A DNA stretch of 8,498 nucleotides from PNC22 sp035654175. Lineage in GTDB: Bacteria; Planctomycetota; Phycisphaerae; Phycisphaerales; UBA1924. The DNA is taken from assembly GCA_035654175.1 (NCBI GenBank), contig DASRXL010000239.1, forward strand, positions 1-8,498. Direction: 5' to 3'. Shown in pieces: positions 1 to 8,032 of this stretch. The position numbers and the translations under genes are program-made. Under the pieces are notes generated by a model that was given only the letters and a program-made list of their open reading frames with translations, had not been told where the DNA came from and did no database searches. Numbering within the stretch: the first letter of the stretch is position 1; each line of letters begins with the position of its first letter.

Positions 1-757
<757 letters not shown>

Positions 758-761
<4 letters not shown>

Positions 762-1285
762 ACGCAGAGAACGCAGAGGAGGCGCAGAGGGCGCAGAGTG
801 GAGGCGGCGGTTTGGGATCCAGAACGAATGAACTCCCCGATGGGCTGAATCGCCTGAGTGAGCGCGTCATCGGATGCGCGATCGAGGTCCACCGCCAGCT
901 TGGGCCCGGCCTGCTCGAACGCATCTATGAGGATGCGATGGTCTACGAGCTGCACGCGGCGGGGCTGCTCGTGGATCGGCAGGTCCCGGTGCCGGTGCGA
1001 TACAAAGACGTGGAACTGCACGGGCAACGGCTCGACATCATAGTGGAGCGACAGATCGTGCTTGAGCTCAAGGCCGTGGAGAAGATTCCGGAGGTCTACG
1101 TGTCTCAGTTGGTGAGCTACCTACGAATCTCCGACTTGCCGCTCGGACTGCTGATCAATTTCAACGTGCCGATTCTGACCCGAGGCATTCATCGGCGGAT
1201 CAACTCGGCCGCGCTCGAGGGCGTGACCGCGGCCTTTCCCTCTGCGTCCTCTGCGTCCCCTCTGCGCACTCTGCGTTCGGATTGA
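758..1285 (+). CDS. GxxExxY-family PD-(D/E)XK nuclease-like protein, carried in an inverted-repeat element
   Basis: The protein (175 residues from ATG 758) belongs to the GxxExxY family, small proteins related to PD-(D/E)XK nucleases; the family's role is not established. The naming motif is GLLERIY at residues 51-57. The nuclease core is D93 in RLDIIV, the E103-x-K105 pair in VLELKAVE, and a RecB-like QxxxY motif, Q117 to Y121. The typical family opening LNRLSERVIGCAIEVHRQLGPG lies at 30-51 and LLINFNVPIL at 131-140. All catalytic-type residues seem intact. Residues 1-14 and about 160-175 are translated from the flanking CGCAGAG repeats and are probably not part of the fold. ATG 758 overlaps the MoxR stop as ATGA. 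A competing start is TTG 812, 7 bases after GGAGG (800-804), giving 157 residues with a more family-like N-terminus. Its GC content looks lower than its neighbours', in keeping with acquisition. Chance of a wrong start is substantial; the family call is firm. Confidence 0.9.
760..798 (+). repeat. Left inverted-repeat arm of element 1
   Basis: This 39-bp arm is GAA followed by CGCAGAG four times, with spacers AA, GAGG and GG. It pairs as an inverted repeat with 1240-1278. Read from ATG 758 it encodes an Ala/Glu/Gln-rich low-complexity segment. Confidence 0.93.
800..804 (+). promoter_or_regulatory. Possible ribosome binding site for alternative TTG start of the GxxExxY gene
   Basis: GGAGG lies just inside the left repeat arm (which ends at 798), 7 bases before an in-frame TTG at 812. 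This is a better ribosome binding site than anything before ATG 758, where the purine-rich GGAAAGG (750-756) is only one base from the start. If used, the element carries its own translation signal and the repeat would be untranslated leader. Confidence 0.45.
1240..1278 (-). repeat. Right inverted-repeat arm of element 1
   Basis: On the minus strand this 39-bp arm reads GAA followed by four CGCAGAG heptamers with spacers TG, GGGA and GA, the same 2-4-2 spacing as the left arm. It encodes most of the Ser/Ala-rich C-terminal tail of the GxxExxY protein; the TGA stop (1283-1285) lies 5 bases outside the arm. Confidence 0.93.
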
Positions 1286-1783
1286 ATGATGAATCGGATT
1301 CGGTGTAGAGCGGGGGTTGTCTGCATGAGCGCCGGTGTGCTCGTGGGGGTCGGCTGTCAGTCCTACCCGCTCCACGGCATGCTTTCCGACCCAGCGCTGC
1401 ACTCGCGACTCGCGGAGAACTTCTCCGCCGGCATGTCCTACGACGAGATCAACTCCCGCCTCACCGAGCTGCGCGTGAGCGAGGATTACCGGCACACCTA
1501 CGGCGACGCCCCGCCGCGCGAGATGCTCGCGAGGCTCTTCCCCCCGGGCGGCTTCTGGGTCGATCGCAAGAGTCAGCACGTCAGGTGGATCGACCTGACC
1601 TTCGCCTTCGACGAGAACGACGCGCTCGAAGGCCTCTGGACCTTCCGCGGCGGGGCCCGCTACATCGACGGCTTCCCGAGCTTCATCACCCCCTCGCCCG
1701 TCCTCGGCCGGCCGCGCTACTACCCCGCCGCGCCCCCGCCGCCCGTCACCCCGCCCCGAGAGGAGGAGGTCGCGCTCCCGTAG
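1286..1783 (+). CDS. Small exported protein, putative lipoprotein, unknown function
   Basis: I do not recognise this 165-residue protein. Its N-terminus has basic residues (R4, R6, R8), then a hydrophobic stretch (about 9-23) ending GVGC with Cys at 24. This resembles a lipoprotein signal, but the lipobox is weak because position -3 is Gly. The mature part has a segment AGMSYDEINSRL followed by aromatic beta-like strands (HVRWIDLTFAFDENDALEGLWTF). That order of a G-M-S helix and then strands recalls small BamE/SmpA-like lipoproteins, but this is only a weak resemblance. The tail is proline-rich (YYPAAPPPPVTPP). The start ATG directly follows the TGA of the GxxExxY gene (1283-1285), and I see no ribosome binding site upstream. 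Element 1 may have displaced the original leader, leaving translation dependent on re-initiation. A second ATG is at 1289, and Met14 at 1325 is a less likely start because it would remove the basic part of the signal. Confidence 0.75.
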   Translation: MMNRIRCRAGVVCMSAGVLVGVGCQSYPLHGMLSDPALHSRLAENFSAGMSYDEINSRLTELRVSEDYRHTYGDAPPREMLARLFPPGGFWVDRKSQHVRWIDLTFAFDENDALEGLWTFRGGARYIDGFPSFITPSPVLGRPRYYPAAPPPPVTPPREEEVALP

Positions 1784-1793
1784 CGCCCAAGCC

Positions 1794-2756
1794 ATGCTCC
1801 GCACCGAGAACCCCAGACGGCCCGCCTCCCTCGACGAGCTGCTCGACAGCAAGCTCATCGCGCGCGTGTCGCAGCTCGACATCACCAGCAAGAAGATCTT
1901 CTCCGGCAAGCTCAAGGGCGAGCGCCGCTCGAAGAAGCGCGGCGAATCCGTCGAGTTCGCCGACCACCGGCCCTACGTGAGCGGCGACGACCTCCGCCAT
2001 ATCGATTGGAACATCTTCGGCCGCCTCGACCGCCTGTTCCTCAAGCTCTTCCTCGAGGAGGAGGACCTCTGCCTGCACGTGGTGATCGATTGCTCCGCGA
2101 GCCACGACTGCGGCCAGCCCAACAAGTTCCTGTTCATGCAGCAGGTCGCCATGAGCCTCGGCTACATCGGCCTGGTGAATCTCAACCGCGTCGCGATGAC
2201 GGCGATCGGCACGCCGGCGCAGACGCTCAGCGGGAGCGCGGTCGAGGACCTCGCCTCCACCGGCGTCCTCAGCGCCGTCCGCGACCTGCGCGGGCGCAGG
2301 CGCACACAGGAGCTCGCCTCCTGGCTCTGCTCGCTCCGCCCCGACGGGGGATCGAGCTTCACCGAGGCGTGCAAGCGCATCGCGCTCTCCCGGCGCGGCA
2401 AGGGCGTCATGGTCGTCCTCAGCGACTTCTTCGTGAAGGAGGGCTACGAGGACGGCCTGCGCCTCCTCACCGGGCGCGGCTACGACGTCTTCTGCCTCCA
2501 GGTCCTGAGCCCCCAGGAGCTCGAGCCCGACATCGCCGGCGATCTCCGGCTCCGCGACGTCGAGGACGGCGACTTCGCCGAGGTCACCATCTCCGCCGGC
2601 CTCCTCAAGCGCTACAAGGCCAATCTCGCCGCCTACTGCGAGCAGCTCCGCACCTTCTGCGGCCGGCGCGACATGACCCTGCTCACCGTCCGCTCCGACA
2701 CACCTATCGACGTTCTGCTGCTCGACTACCTCCGCCGGAGGGGGGTGCTGAGATGA
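1794..2756 (+). CDS. DUF58 domain protein with vWA-like MIDAS fold
   Basis: This 320-residue cytosolic protein is the DUF58 partner usually encoded with MoxR ATPases. The DUF58 signature is clear: VEFADHRPYVSGDDLRHIDW at about residues 53-72, then FGRLDRLFLKLFLEEE at 75-90. A metal-ion-dependent adhesion site can be read as D99-C-S101-A-S103, with T190 and D211 (VVLSDFF) as the remaining likely ligands, as in von Willebrand A folds. No membrane segment is visible, and the length is normal for the short DUF58 type. It lies 10 bases after the putative lipoprotein gene. No good Shine-Dalgarno sequence precedes ATG 1794; the purine run at 1760-1770 is 23 bases away and codes for Glu residues, so coupling to the upstream gene is likely. 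It is followed by element 2, which starts 12 bases after the TGA. Likely role, from the family: MoxR client or adaptor in envelope-related assembly or stress. Confidence 0.94.
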   Translation: MLRTENPRRPASLDELLDSKLIARVSQLDITSKKIFSGKLKGERRSKKRGESVEFADHRPYVSGDDLRHIDWNIFGRLDRLFLKLFLEEEDLCLHVVIDCSASHDCGQPNKFLFMQQVAMSLGYIGLVNLNRVAMTAIGTPAQTLSGSAVEDLASTGVLSAVRDLRGRRRTQELASWLCSLRPDGGSSFTEACKRIALSRRGKGVMVVLSDFFVKEGYEDGLRLLTGRGYDVFCLQVLSPQELEPDIAGDLRLRDVEDGDFAEVTISAGLLKRYKANLAAYCEQLRTFCGRRDMTLLTVRSDTPIDVLLLDYLRRRGVLR

Positions 2757-2768
2757 GAGCCAGAGGCA

Positions 2769-2808
2769 GAACGCAGAGCACGCAGAGCGGAGCGCAGAGG
2801 CCGCGGAG
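2769..2808 (+). repeat. Left inverted-repeat arm of element 2
   Basis: A 40-bp arm: GAA, then three exact CGCAGAG heptamers and one CGCGGAG, with spacers CA, CGGAG and GC. The middle spacer is one base longer than in the other three arms. Confidence 0.92.
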
Positions 2809-2812
2809 CTCC

Positions 2813-2834
2813 GTGCGGCGTCTGACGCGCGCAC
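2813..2834 (+). other. Small stem-loop in the centre of element 2
   Basis: GTGC (2813-2816) can pair with GCAC (2831-2834), and GCGT (2818-2821) with ACGC (2825-2828) around the loop CTG (2822-2824); G2817 faces GC 2829-2830, leaving one base bulged. Just outside is the palindrome GGAGCTCC (2805-2812). Together with the arms, an RNA copy could fold into one long hairpin with this as its tip. Whether it folds in the cell is unknown. Confidence 0.45.
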
Positions 2835-2848
2835 GCACCGATTCTCCT

Positions 2849-2887
2849 CTCTGCGCTCTCTGCGTCCTCTCTGCGCCCTCTGCGTTC
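2849..2887 (-). repeat. Right inverted-repeat arm of element 2
   Basis: On the minus strand this 39-bp arm reads GAA followed by four exact CGCAGAG heptamers with spacers GG, AGGA and AG, the same 2-4-2 spacing as both arms of element 1. Confidence 0.93.
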
Positions 2888-2894
2888 CGCCTTC

Positions 2895-2900
2895 AAGGAG
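2895..2900 (+). promoter_or_regulatory. Ribosome binding site of the BatA-like gene
   Basis: AAGGAG stands 7 bases before ATG 2908, a near-ideal Shine-Dalgarno sequence and the strongest on the plus strand here. It begins only 8 bases after the end of the element 2 right arm, so folding of the element could affect its accessibility. Confidence 0.8.
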
Positions 2901-2907
2901 CGTCGTT

Positions 2908-5085
2908 ATGACCTGGCTGACGCCCCAGCTCGCCGCCATCGCCGCCGCCATCGCCGTGCCGGCGCTCGTCATTCTCTATTTCCTCAAGCTCCGCCGGCGC
3001 GACGTCGAGATCTCGACCACGCTCCTCTGGAAGAAGACGATCCAGGACATCCAGGCCAACGCCCCCTTCCAGCGGCTTCGCAAGAACATCCTGCTCCTCC
3101 TCCAGCTCATCGTGCTCGCCGGCGTGCTGCTCGCGCTCGGGCAGCCCGAGCTCCACGGCGAGGGCTCCGAGGGCGAGCGCCGCGTCATCATGATCGACCG
3201 CTCCGCGAGCATGTCCGCGGCGGACGGGCAGGCGGGCAAGCCCGGCGAGAGGACCCGCCTGGCCAAGGCCAAGGAGGCGGCGCTCAAGCTCGTCGAGTCC
3301 CTGCGCGAGCCGAGCATCATCGGCACCGGCCCGGTGGACGAGGCGATGGTCATCGCCTTCGACACCACCGCCGAGGTGCGCCAGCAGTTCACCTCCGACA
3401 AGGCGATGCTCCGCGCGGCCATCAACGGGATCGAGCCCTCCGACGCGCCCTCGTCGCTCGCCGAGGCCATGAGCCTCGCCCGCGCCCACCTGCCCGACAA
3501 GACGCAGGTCGACTCGGTCACCAATCCCACGACCGGCGAGACGACGACGAGCGTGATCACCCTCGAGGGCGTCAAGGCCGGCGGCGCCAAGGTCCACCTC
3601 TTCTCCGACGGGCGCCTGCCCGACGCCGAAGAGGCCGTCACCGGCGCCGAGGACGTCGTCACCTTCGTGCAGGTCGGCCAGACGGATGCGCCGAACATCG
3701 CCATCAGCGCCATGCGCGCCGAGCGGGCCTTCGACAACCCCACGCAGGTCTCGCTCTACGTCGGAATCCAGAACACCGGGCGCGAGGCGCGCGAGGTCGA
3801 GCTCGAGCTGCTCATCAACGGCATCGTCAGCCGCGTCAAGACCATCGCCGTGCCCGCCGCGGAGGCCTCGATCGCCGGCGCTGCTCCCGGCGCGGACGCC
3901 GAGCCCGCCGATCAGCCCGAGGACCAGGACGCCGCGGCTCTGGCCGGCATGCTGCCTTGGACGCCCGGCATCGTCGGCGTGACGTTCGAGTTCGAGCAGC
4001 CCGAGGGCGGCGTCTTCGCCGCCCAGCTCACCGGCGTCGCCCCGGAGCACGACCTGCTGGCGGTGGACAATCGCTCGTGGATGATCGTCCCCCCCGCGCG
4101 GCAGCTCTCGGTCGCGCTCGTCACACAGGGCAACATCTTCCTGGTGACCGCGCTCGAGGGCCTCCCCCTGGCGAAATTGGTGCAGTACTCGCCCGAGCAG
4201 TACGACGCCGCCGCGGCCAAGGGCGAGACCGCCGAGTTCGACGTCGTCGTCTTCGACGGCTGGCTCCCCACGATCGACGGCGCCCCCGGCCTCCCGCCCG
4301 GCCGGTTCCTCGTGCTCGGCGGGATCCCTGCGCCCCTCGGCATCGCCGCGGACTCCGAGCCGGCACAGGCCCAGGTGCTCGACTGGCGCCGCGACCACCC
4401 TGTCATGCGCCTCCTCCTGCTCGACAATCTCTACATCTCGCGCCTGCCGGACGTGGTGGTGCCGGAAGATTCCGGCGGCGTGGTGCTCGCCGAATCCGAC
4501 CGCGGCCCGGCGCTTATCGAGCTCACGCGGGCGCAAACCCGGGCCCTCGTCGTGCCCTTCAACGCGGCGGACAGCACCTGGCCGTTCGACGTCAGCTTCG
4601 TCGTCTTCGTCGGGGCAGGCATCAACTACCTCGGCCAGGAGGGCGGCCTCTTCGGCGAGACCGGCGGCGGCCTGCGTCCGGGCGCCGTGCTCACCGACCG
4701 GCTGCCCATCGGCGCCGGGGGGGTGCGCATCGACCCGCCGGGCGCCGAGCCGGAGGCCCAAGTCGTGCCCGCGGCGGACGGGCGCATCGCCTACGGGCCC
4801 ATCCGGACGGCCGGCCTCTACACCGTGAGCTGGAACGGCCCTGCCGGCGCGGGCGACGCCACCGACGGCTCGCGCGTCGTCCGCACCTACGCCGCGAACC
4901 TCCTCGATCCCGCCGAGTCCGACATCGCCGCCTCACCCATGCTGCTGCTCGCCGGCGAGGAGATCGCCGCGCAGGACGCCGACGAAGCCAAGGCGATGAT
5001 CCGCCTCTGGCCATGGCTGATCCTCGCTGCGCTCGCCGTGCTGATGCTCGAGTGGTTCGTCTACAACCGGAAGGTGCACGTCTAG
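2908..5085 (+). CDS. BatA-like membrane protein with von Willebrand A domain
   Basis: This 725-residue protein has the layout of BatA-like 'double-transmembrane' vWA proteins encoded with MoxR and DUF58. The first membrane helix is at about 7-26, followed by FLKLRRRDVEISTTLLWKK, and a second at about 60-78 after RLRKN. The vWA domain starts at VIMIDRSASMS with MIDAS residues D97, S99 and S101. The third ligand position appears to be Ser (PSSLAEA, 181-187) instead of the common Thr, and LFSDG gives D234. A beta-sandwich-like region (about 262-320) and an acidic Ala/Pro-rich linker (about 320-346) follow. A second alpha/beta region (about 398-570) includes VVVFDGW, FLVLGG and DHPVMRLLLLDNLYI. 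Near the C-terminus, YAANLLDPAESDIA precedes a last membrane helix at about 700-718 and a short basic tail. The likely role, from the family, is an envelope-anchored partner of the MoxR ATPase. It is the last gene of the plus-strand operon seen here; a BatB-like gene is not present downstream. Confidence 0.92.
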   Translation: MTWLTPQLAAIAAAIAVPALVILYFLKLRRRDVEISTTLLWKKTIQDIQANAPFQRLRKNILLLLQLIVLAGVLLALGQPELHGEGSEGERRVIMIDRSASMSAADGQAGKPGERTRLAKAKEAALKLVESLREPSIIGTGPVDEAMVIAFDTTAEVRQQFTSDKAMLRAAINGIEPSDAPSSLAEAMSLARAHLPDKTQVDSVTNPTTGETTTSVITLEGVKAGGAKVHLFSDGRLPDAEEAVTGAEDVVTFVQVGQTDAPNIAISAMRAERAFDNPTQVSLYVGIQNTGREAREVELELLINGIVSRVKTIAVPAAEASIAGAAPGADAEPADQPEDQDAAALAGMLPWTPGIVGVTFEFEQPEGGVFAAQLTGVAPEHDLLAVDNRSWMIVPPARQLSVALVTQGNIFLVTALEGLPLAKLVQYSPEQYDAAAAKGETAEFDVVVFDGWLPTIDGAPGLPPGRFLVLGGIPAPLGIAADSEPAQAQVLDWRRDHPVMRLLLLDNLYISRLPDVVVPEDSGGVVLAESDRGPALIELTRAQTRALVVPFNAADSTWPFDVSFVVFVGAGINYLGQEGGLFGETGGGLRPGAVLTDRLPIGAGGVRIDPPGAEPEAQVVPAADGRIAYGPIRTAGLYTVSWNGPAGAGDATDGSRVVRTYAANLLDPAESDIAASPMLLLAGEEIAAQDADEAKAMIRLWPWLILAALAVLMLEWFVYNRKVHV

Positions 5086-5088
5086 AGC

Positions 5089-5121
5089 CGGGGAGCCGAG
5101 GGCCGGCGGCGGGGAGCCGAG
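5089..5121. repeat. 12-bp direct repeat in the convergent intergenic gap
   Basis: CGGGGAGCCGAG occurs at 5089-5100 and again at 5110-5121, a 21-bp period. It fills most of the 56-bp gap between the convergent BatA-like gene and the 948-residue protein gene. I see no stable hairpin followed by a T-run on either strand, so no intrinsic terminator is called. It may be a simple local duplication. Confidence 0.7.
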
Positions 5122-5141
5122 CGCCTCAAGCGTCGAACCCG

Positions 5142-7988
5142 TCACCTCAGCGGTATCTCCACCGCCTTGGTCAATCTCCCCGGCGCGTCGGGCTCGGCGA
5201 GCGACACGATCACCCGCTGCCCCCCGAGCGCGTCATACGCCCCGGGAAACGGGAACCGCCGCACGACCGATTGGCCCGGCTGGAGCGTGCCGATGCTCGA
5301 GCGCACCCGCGGAAGGCCGGGCGCGAACGCGACCGCCTCGAACGACCGCGCCCGCTCGCCCGTGTTCGTCACCGTCGCCTCGACGATCAGGTCCGCGCGC
5401 GGCCCCTCTTCCGCCGGGCGGAACGTCACGTCCAGCCACACGTCGTTCCACGTCAGCTCCGCGTAGGACCGCGCCCGCACCCAGCCGTAGTCCTCGTCCG
5501 CCACGACGTGCACGTCGAACACGAAGCTCTTCGCGCCCGCCTCCGTCGAGCGCGAGAAGCTCACGACAATCGGCAGGCGGACCTCCCCGCCCGCCGGCAC
5601 GTCGAAGGCCAGCGTGCGGGGCGTGATCTCCCAGCTCCGATCGCGAGCCTGCGCCTCGATGTCGTACCCCCCCGGCTCCGACACGATCACCCGCCCCGAT
5701 GCGGGCGTGTCCCAGGGGTTGCGCACCACGACCGCGTGCTCGTGCTCGCCGGTCATCGACTGGATCTCGGGCGGGTCGAGCGCCACCGAGGTGAGGAACA
5801 GCACCAGCTTGGTGTCGATGCCCTCGATGAAGACCGGCTCCGGCCCGATCGCGATCCGGTGCTCGAGCCGGGCCCCGTCCTCGGAGCTCGTCGGGGGCAC
5901 CTCGCGCTCATTCCCGAAGATGTCGTGCACGCGCACCGGGCCTTTCGAGAGCGTTGCGATCAGCTCGGCGTCCTCCGGCGCGGCGGTCTCGTTCCAGGCC
6001 GCGATCACACCGCCCCGATCCTCCTCGCCCGGCCGCGGCACGAACACGATGCAGCGCACCCCCTTGACCAGCGGCCACTCGTGCGCGAACGTGCGCCCGC
6101 CCAGGCGGTCCGCGGCCGATCTCCACGCGGCGAGCGCGACGGTCGGATGGGCCGCGGACTTCTCGCCCCGCACCAGCCGCCACGGGTCGCGCAGCGCCGC
6201 GCGGAACCGTGGCTCGGGCACATCCGACGCCACGCGCCAGAGTTCGGTGACCCGCCTGACGAGGTCCGCGGCGGCGTCGCGCTCGGTGTGGCGATCGGTC
6301 TCCAGCGGCTGGAGCACGAACATCGGGAATACGCCGGCCTGATCCCGCCACGGCGCGAGGGCCTGCTCGAAGGGCGGGCGCGCCATCCACGCCGGCCAGC
6401 CGAGCGCGACCGCGTCCGCTCCGGCCGCGGCGGCCGCGCCCGCCGTCGCGTCGAGCCGCCAGCCGAGCGAGAGCTCGACGCCGGGCACCAGCCCGGAGAG
6501 GCGGGATCTGGCTTCGGCGGTTCGCGCGGCGAGTTCACCGGCCGCCATGCCCGGCTGCGTTCCCGACGCCCCGAGCTGCCACGACGTGGCGACCGTCCCC
6601 AGCCGGTCCATCGCCCCGAGCAGGAAAGGCTCCCAGGCGGCGCTCTCGCCCGTCACGGCCGCGAGCGTTTCGGCCGGGTCAAGGCGGAGCCCGGCCGCGA
6701 GCTCGTCGGGCAGCCGGGGAAGGCTGAAGGCCGTCTCGATCCACGCCTCGCGCATCGCGCCCGCGGCGTCGGCGAGCATGCCGATCCGCCGCGGCATGTC
6801 GCCCTCGCCGAGCTCCGGCTCCCAGACCGGGAGCGAGACCCAGGACGCGCCGACCGCCCGGAAGGCTCCGGCCAGCTCATCCGGCGTAGCCGCCGGGAGC
6901 GCCGTGAGCTCGAGGGCCATCGGCCTCCAGCCCGACGATCGGGCCGCGGTCGCGGCTCCGGAGAACTGCGGGCCGGAGTCGTAGCGGGGCTCCGCGCCGG
7001 GCGCGGTCTCGACCCAGATGAAGTCGCAGGTCTCCGAGGAGATCAGCCTGCCCTCGGCGCTCACGTCGATGCTCGCGCGGTACCAGCCCAGGTCGGTGAG
7101 CCGGGGGCTCCAATCCCAGGCGATGCGTCCGGTGGTGATCGCCCGCTCCTGGGTATCGAGCAGCCGCCGGTCCGAGTCGTAGACGCGGAGCGTGGCGTGC
7201 ATCTGCTCCGCCGCGAGGTCGCGCACATCGGCGTGCAGCACCGGGCGGTCGGGCCTGGTCACCACGCCGAGCGGCGAGGCGCAGGCCAGGGTGACCTGCG
7301 GCATCTGGATCACCGCGACCTCGTCGAACCACGCGACGCCGTCGAAATCCTCCTGCCACACCTGGTGCTCGCCCGCGACGGCGCGCCCGAACTCGCGCGC
7401 CTGGACCAGCTCCAGGTCGATCTGCAGATACGCGGCATCCTCGAAGAGGCCTGGCAGGCGGACCTCCACGAGCTGCCAGTCGTTCGAGAGCGGCTCGATC
7501 ACCGTGCTCCGCTCGCTGCCGGGGACGGGCCGGCCGTGCACATCGAGGGCGCGGAGCGCCAGACGCGGGCGCGAATGCGTGAGCTTCTCCGTGCGCACCA
7601 TCGCCCGCACCGCGTATTCGCCGAGGGGGAAGATGGGCAGCACGCCCGGCTGCAGGCGCAGGCTCGCGCTCCCCCCCGCGACGCCGAGGCGGACCGACCC
7701 CTCGCCGCGCCAGGCGAACGAATAATCCAGCTCTCCCTGGTTCCAAATCGGGAAGTCCGGGCGGATCCGGGGCACCACCTCGTCGTGCTGCGCGCGGATC
7801 CAGCCGTCGGGGATCTCCAGCGGGTTGGTCAGCCGCTCCTCAAAGTCGAAGAGGCGCACCATCCGCTCCGCGGCGCGGGGGCGCGCCCCGCCTTCAGGCT
7901 CTTCGGGTGGGGGCGTGCCTTGGGCCAGGGCGGCGCCGCCGACGGCGGCGAGCGCGCAGAGAGAGCAGGTTGTGCGGGGGCATCCCAC
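5142..7988 (-). CDS. Large exported multi-domain protein, possibly carbohydrate-related, unknown function
   Basis: The protein has 948 residues and I do not recognise its family. A hydrophobic N-terminal segment ending in ALAQ at about 20-23 looks like a signal peptide, so export is likely. Residues about 45-228 look like a jelly-roll module: they open RLFDFEE, have alternating strands such as GEYAVRAMVRTEKL, and close with GVAWFDEVAVIQMP, a pattern common in carbohydrate-binding modules. An Ig-like stretch follows (about 232-326). The central part (about 345-620) has barrel-like features (ALGWPAWMARPPF, VFPMFVLQPL), but I cannot assign catalytic acids. The last third is beta-rich, with HDIFGNEREVP, VVVRNPWDTPASG and a VTNTGERARSFEAVAF segment typical of Ig-like envelope domains. 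The start is GTG 7988; an ATG at 7983 is in another frame and gives only a short Arg-rich shadow. No strong Shine-Dalgarno sequence is seen. It follows the small membrane protein gene by 44 bases on the same strand. Confidence 0.85.
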   Translation of the reverse strand: MGCPRTTCSLCALAAVGGAALAQGTPPPEEPEGGARPRAAERMVRLFDFEERLTNPLEIPDGWIRAQHDEVVPRIRPDFPIWNQGELDYSFAWRGEGSVRLGVAGGSASLRLQPGVLPIFPLGEYAVRAMVRTEKLTHSRPRLALRALDVHGRPVPGSERSTVIEPLSNDWQLVEVRLPGLFEDAAYLQIDLELVQAREFGRAVAGEHQVWQEDFDGVAWFDEVAVIQMPQVTLACASPLGVVTRPDRPVLHADVRDLAAEQMHATLRVYDSDRRLLDTQERAITTGRIAWDWSPRLTDLGWYRASIDVSAEGRLISSETCDFIWVETAPGAEPRYDSGPQFSGAATAARSSGWRPMALELTALPAATPDELAGAFRAVGASWVSLPVWEPELGEGDMPRRIGMLADAAGAMREAWIETAFSLPRLPDELAAGLRLDPAETLAAVTGESAAWEPFLLGAMDRLGTVATSWQLGASGTQPGMAAGELAARTAEARSRLSGLVPGVELSLGWRLDATAGAAAAAGADAVALGWPAWMARPPFEQALAPWRDQAGVFPMFVLQPLETDRHTERDAAADLVRRVTELWRVASDVPEPRFRAALRDPWRLVRGEKSAAHPTVALAAWRSAADRLGGRTFAHEWPLVKGVRCIVFVPRPGEEDRGGVIAAWNETAAPEDAELIATLSKGPVRVHDIFGNEREVPPTSSEDGARLEHRIAIGPEPVFIEGIDTKLVLFLTSVALDPPEIQSMTGEHEHAVVVRNPWDTPASGRVIVSEPGGYDIEAQARDRSWEITPRTLAFDVPAGGEVRLPIVVSFSRSTEAGAKSFVFDVHVVADEDYGWVRARSYAELTWNDVWLDVTFRPAEEGPRADLIVEATVTNTGERARSFEAVAFAPGLPRVRSSIGTLQPGQSVVRRFPFPGAYDALGGQRVIVSLAEPDAPGRLTKAVEIPLR

Positions 7989-8032
7989 ACCCCTGGGTAT
8001 CGGCCCGCCGGGAGCGCGGGCTTGACGCGGGC

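Larger units (their letters stand above)
2769..2887 (+). mobile_element. Inverted-repeat element 2 (119 bp), gene-less MITE-like relative of element 1
   Basis: It has the same end structure as element 1: GAA plus four CGCAGAG heptamers at each end, inverted, with a 40-bp centre (2809-2848) that is too short for a gene. Seven of its eight heptamers are exact; the innermost one of the left arm reads CGCGGAG. It fills most of the 151-bp gap between the DUF58 and BatA-like genes. The outer flanks are partly symmetrical: AGAGGCA before the left arm (2762-2768) and CGCCTTC after the right arm (2888-2894), the latter reading GAAGGCG on the minus strand. No clean target duplication is visible. The natural reading is a non-autonomous derivative of a GxxExxY-carrying element, which is inference. 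Confidence 0.65.

Noticed and set aside
1746..2972. Open frame of 408 codons on the minus strand
   Set aside because: It is antisense to the DUF58 gene and runs through element 2. Its composition is Ala/Glu/Val-rich and it carries no motif; it is a shadow frame.
2893..4761. Long open frame of 622 codons on the minus strand
   Set aside because: It lies opposite the BatA-like gene, whose domains and motifs are clear. Its translation is low-complexity (Gly/Ala/Glu/Asp/Arg-rich) and has no recognisable fold, as expected for a shadow in GC-rich DNA.
5086..5141. Bidirectional terminator between the convergent genes
   Set aside because: The gap has a direct repeat, not a good inverted repeat, and no T-run on either strand.
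7950..7970. A further CGCAGAG copy inside the start of the 948-residue gene
   Set aside because: A single heptamer-like match (GCGCAGAGAG on the plus strand) falls inside the signal-peptide codons, with no phased neighbours and no inverted partner, so chance is enough.
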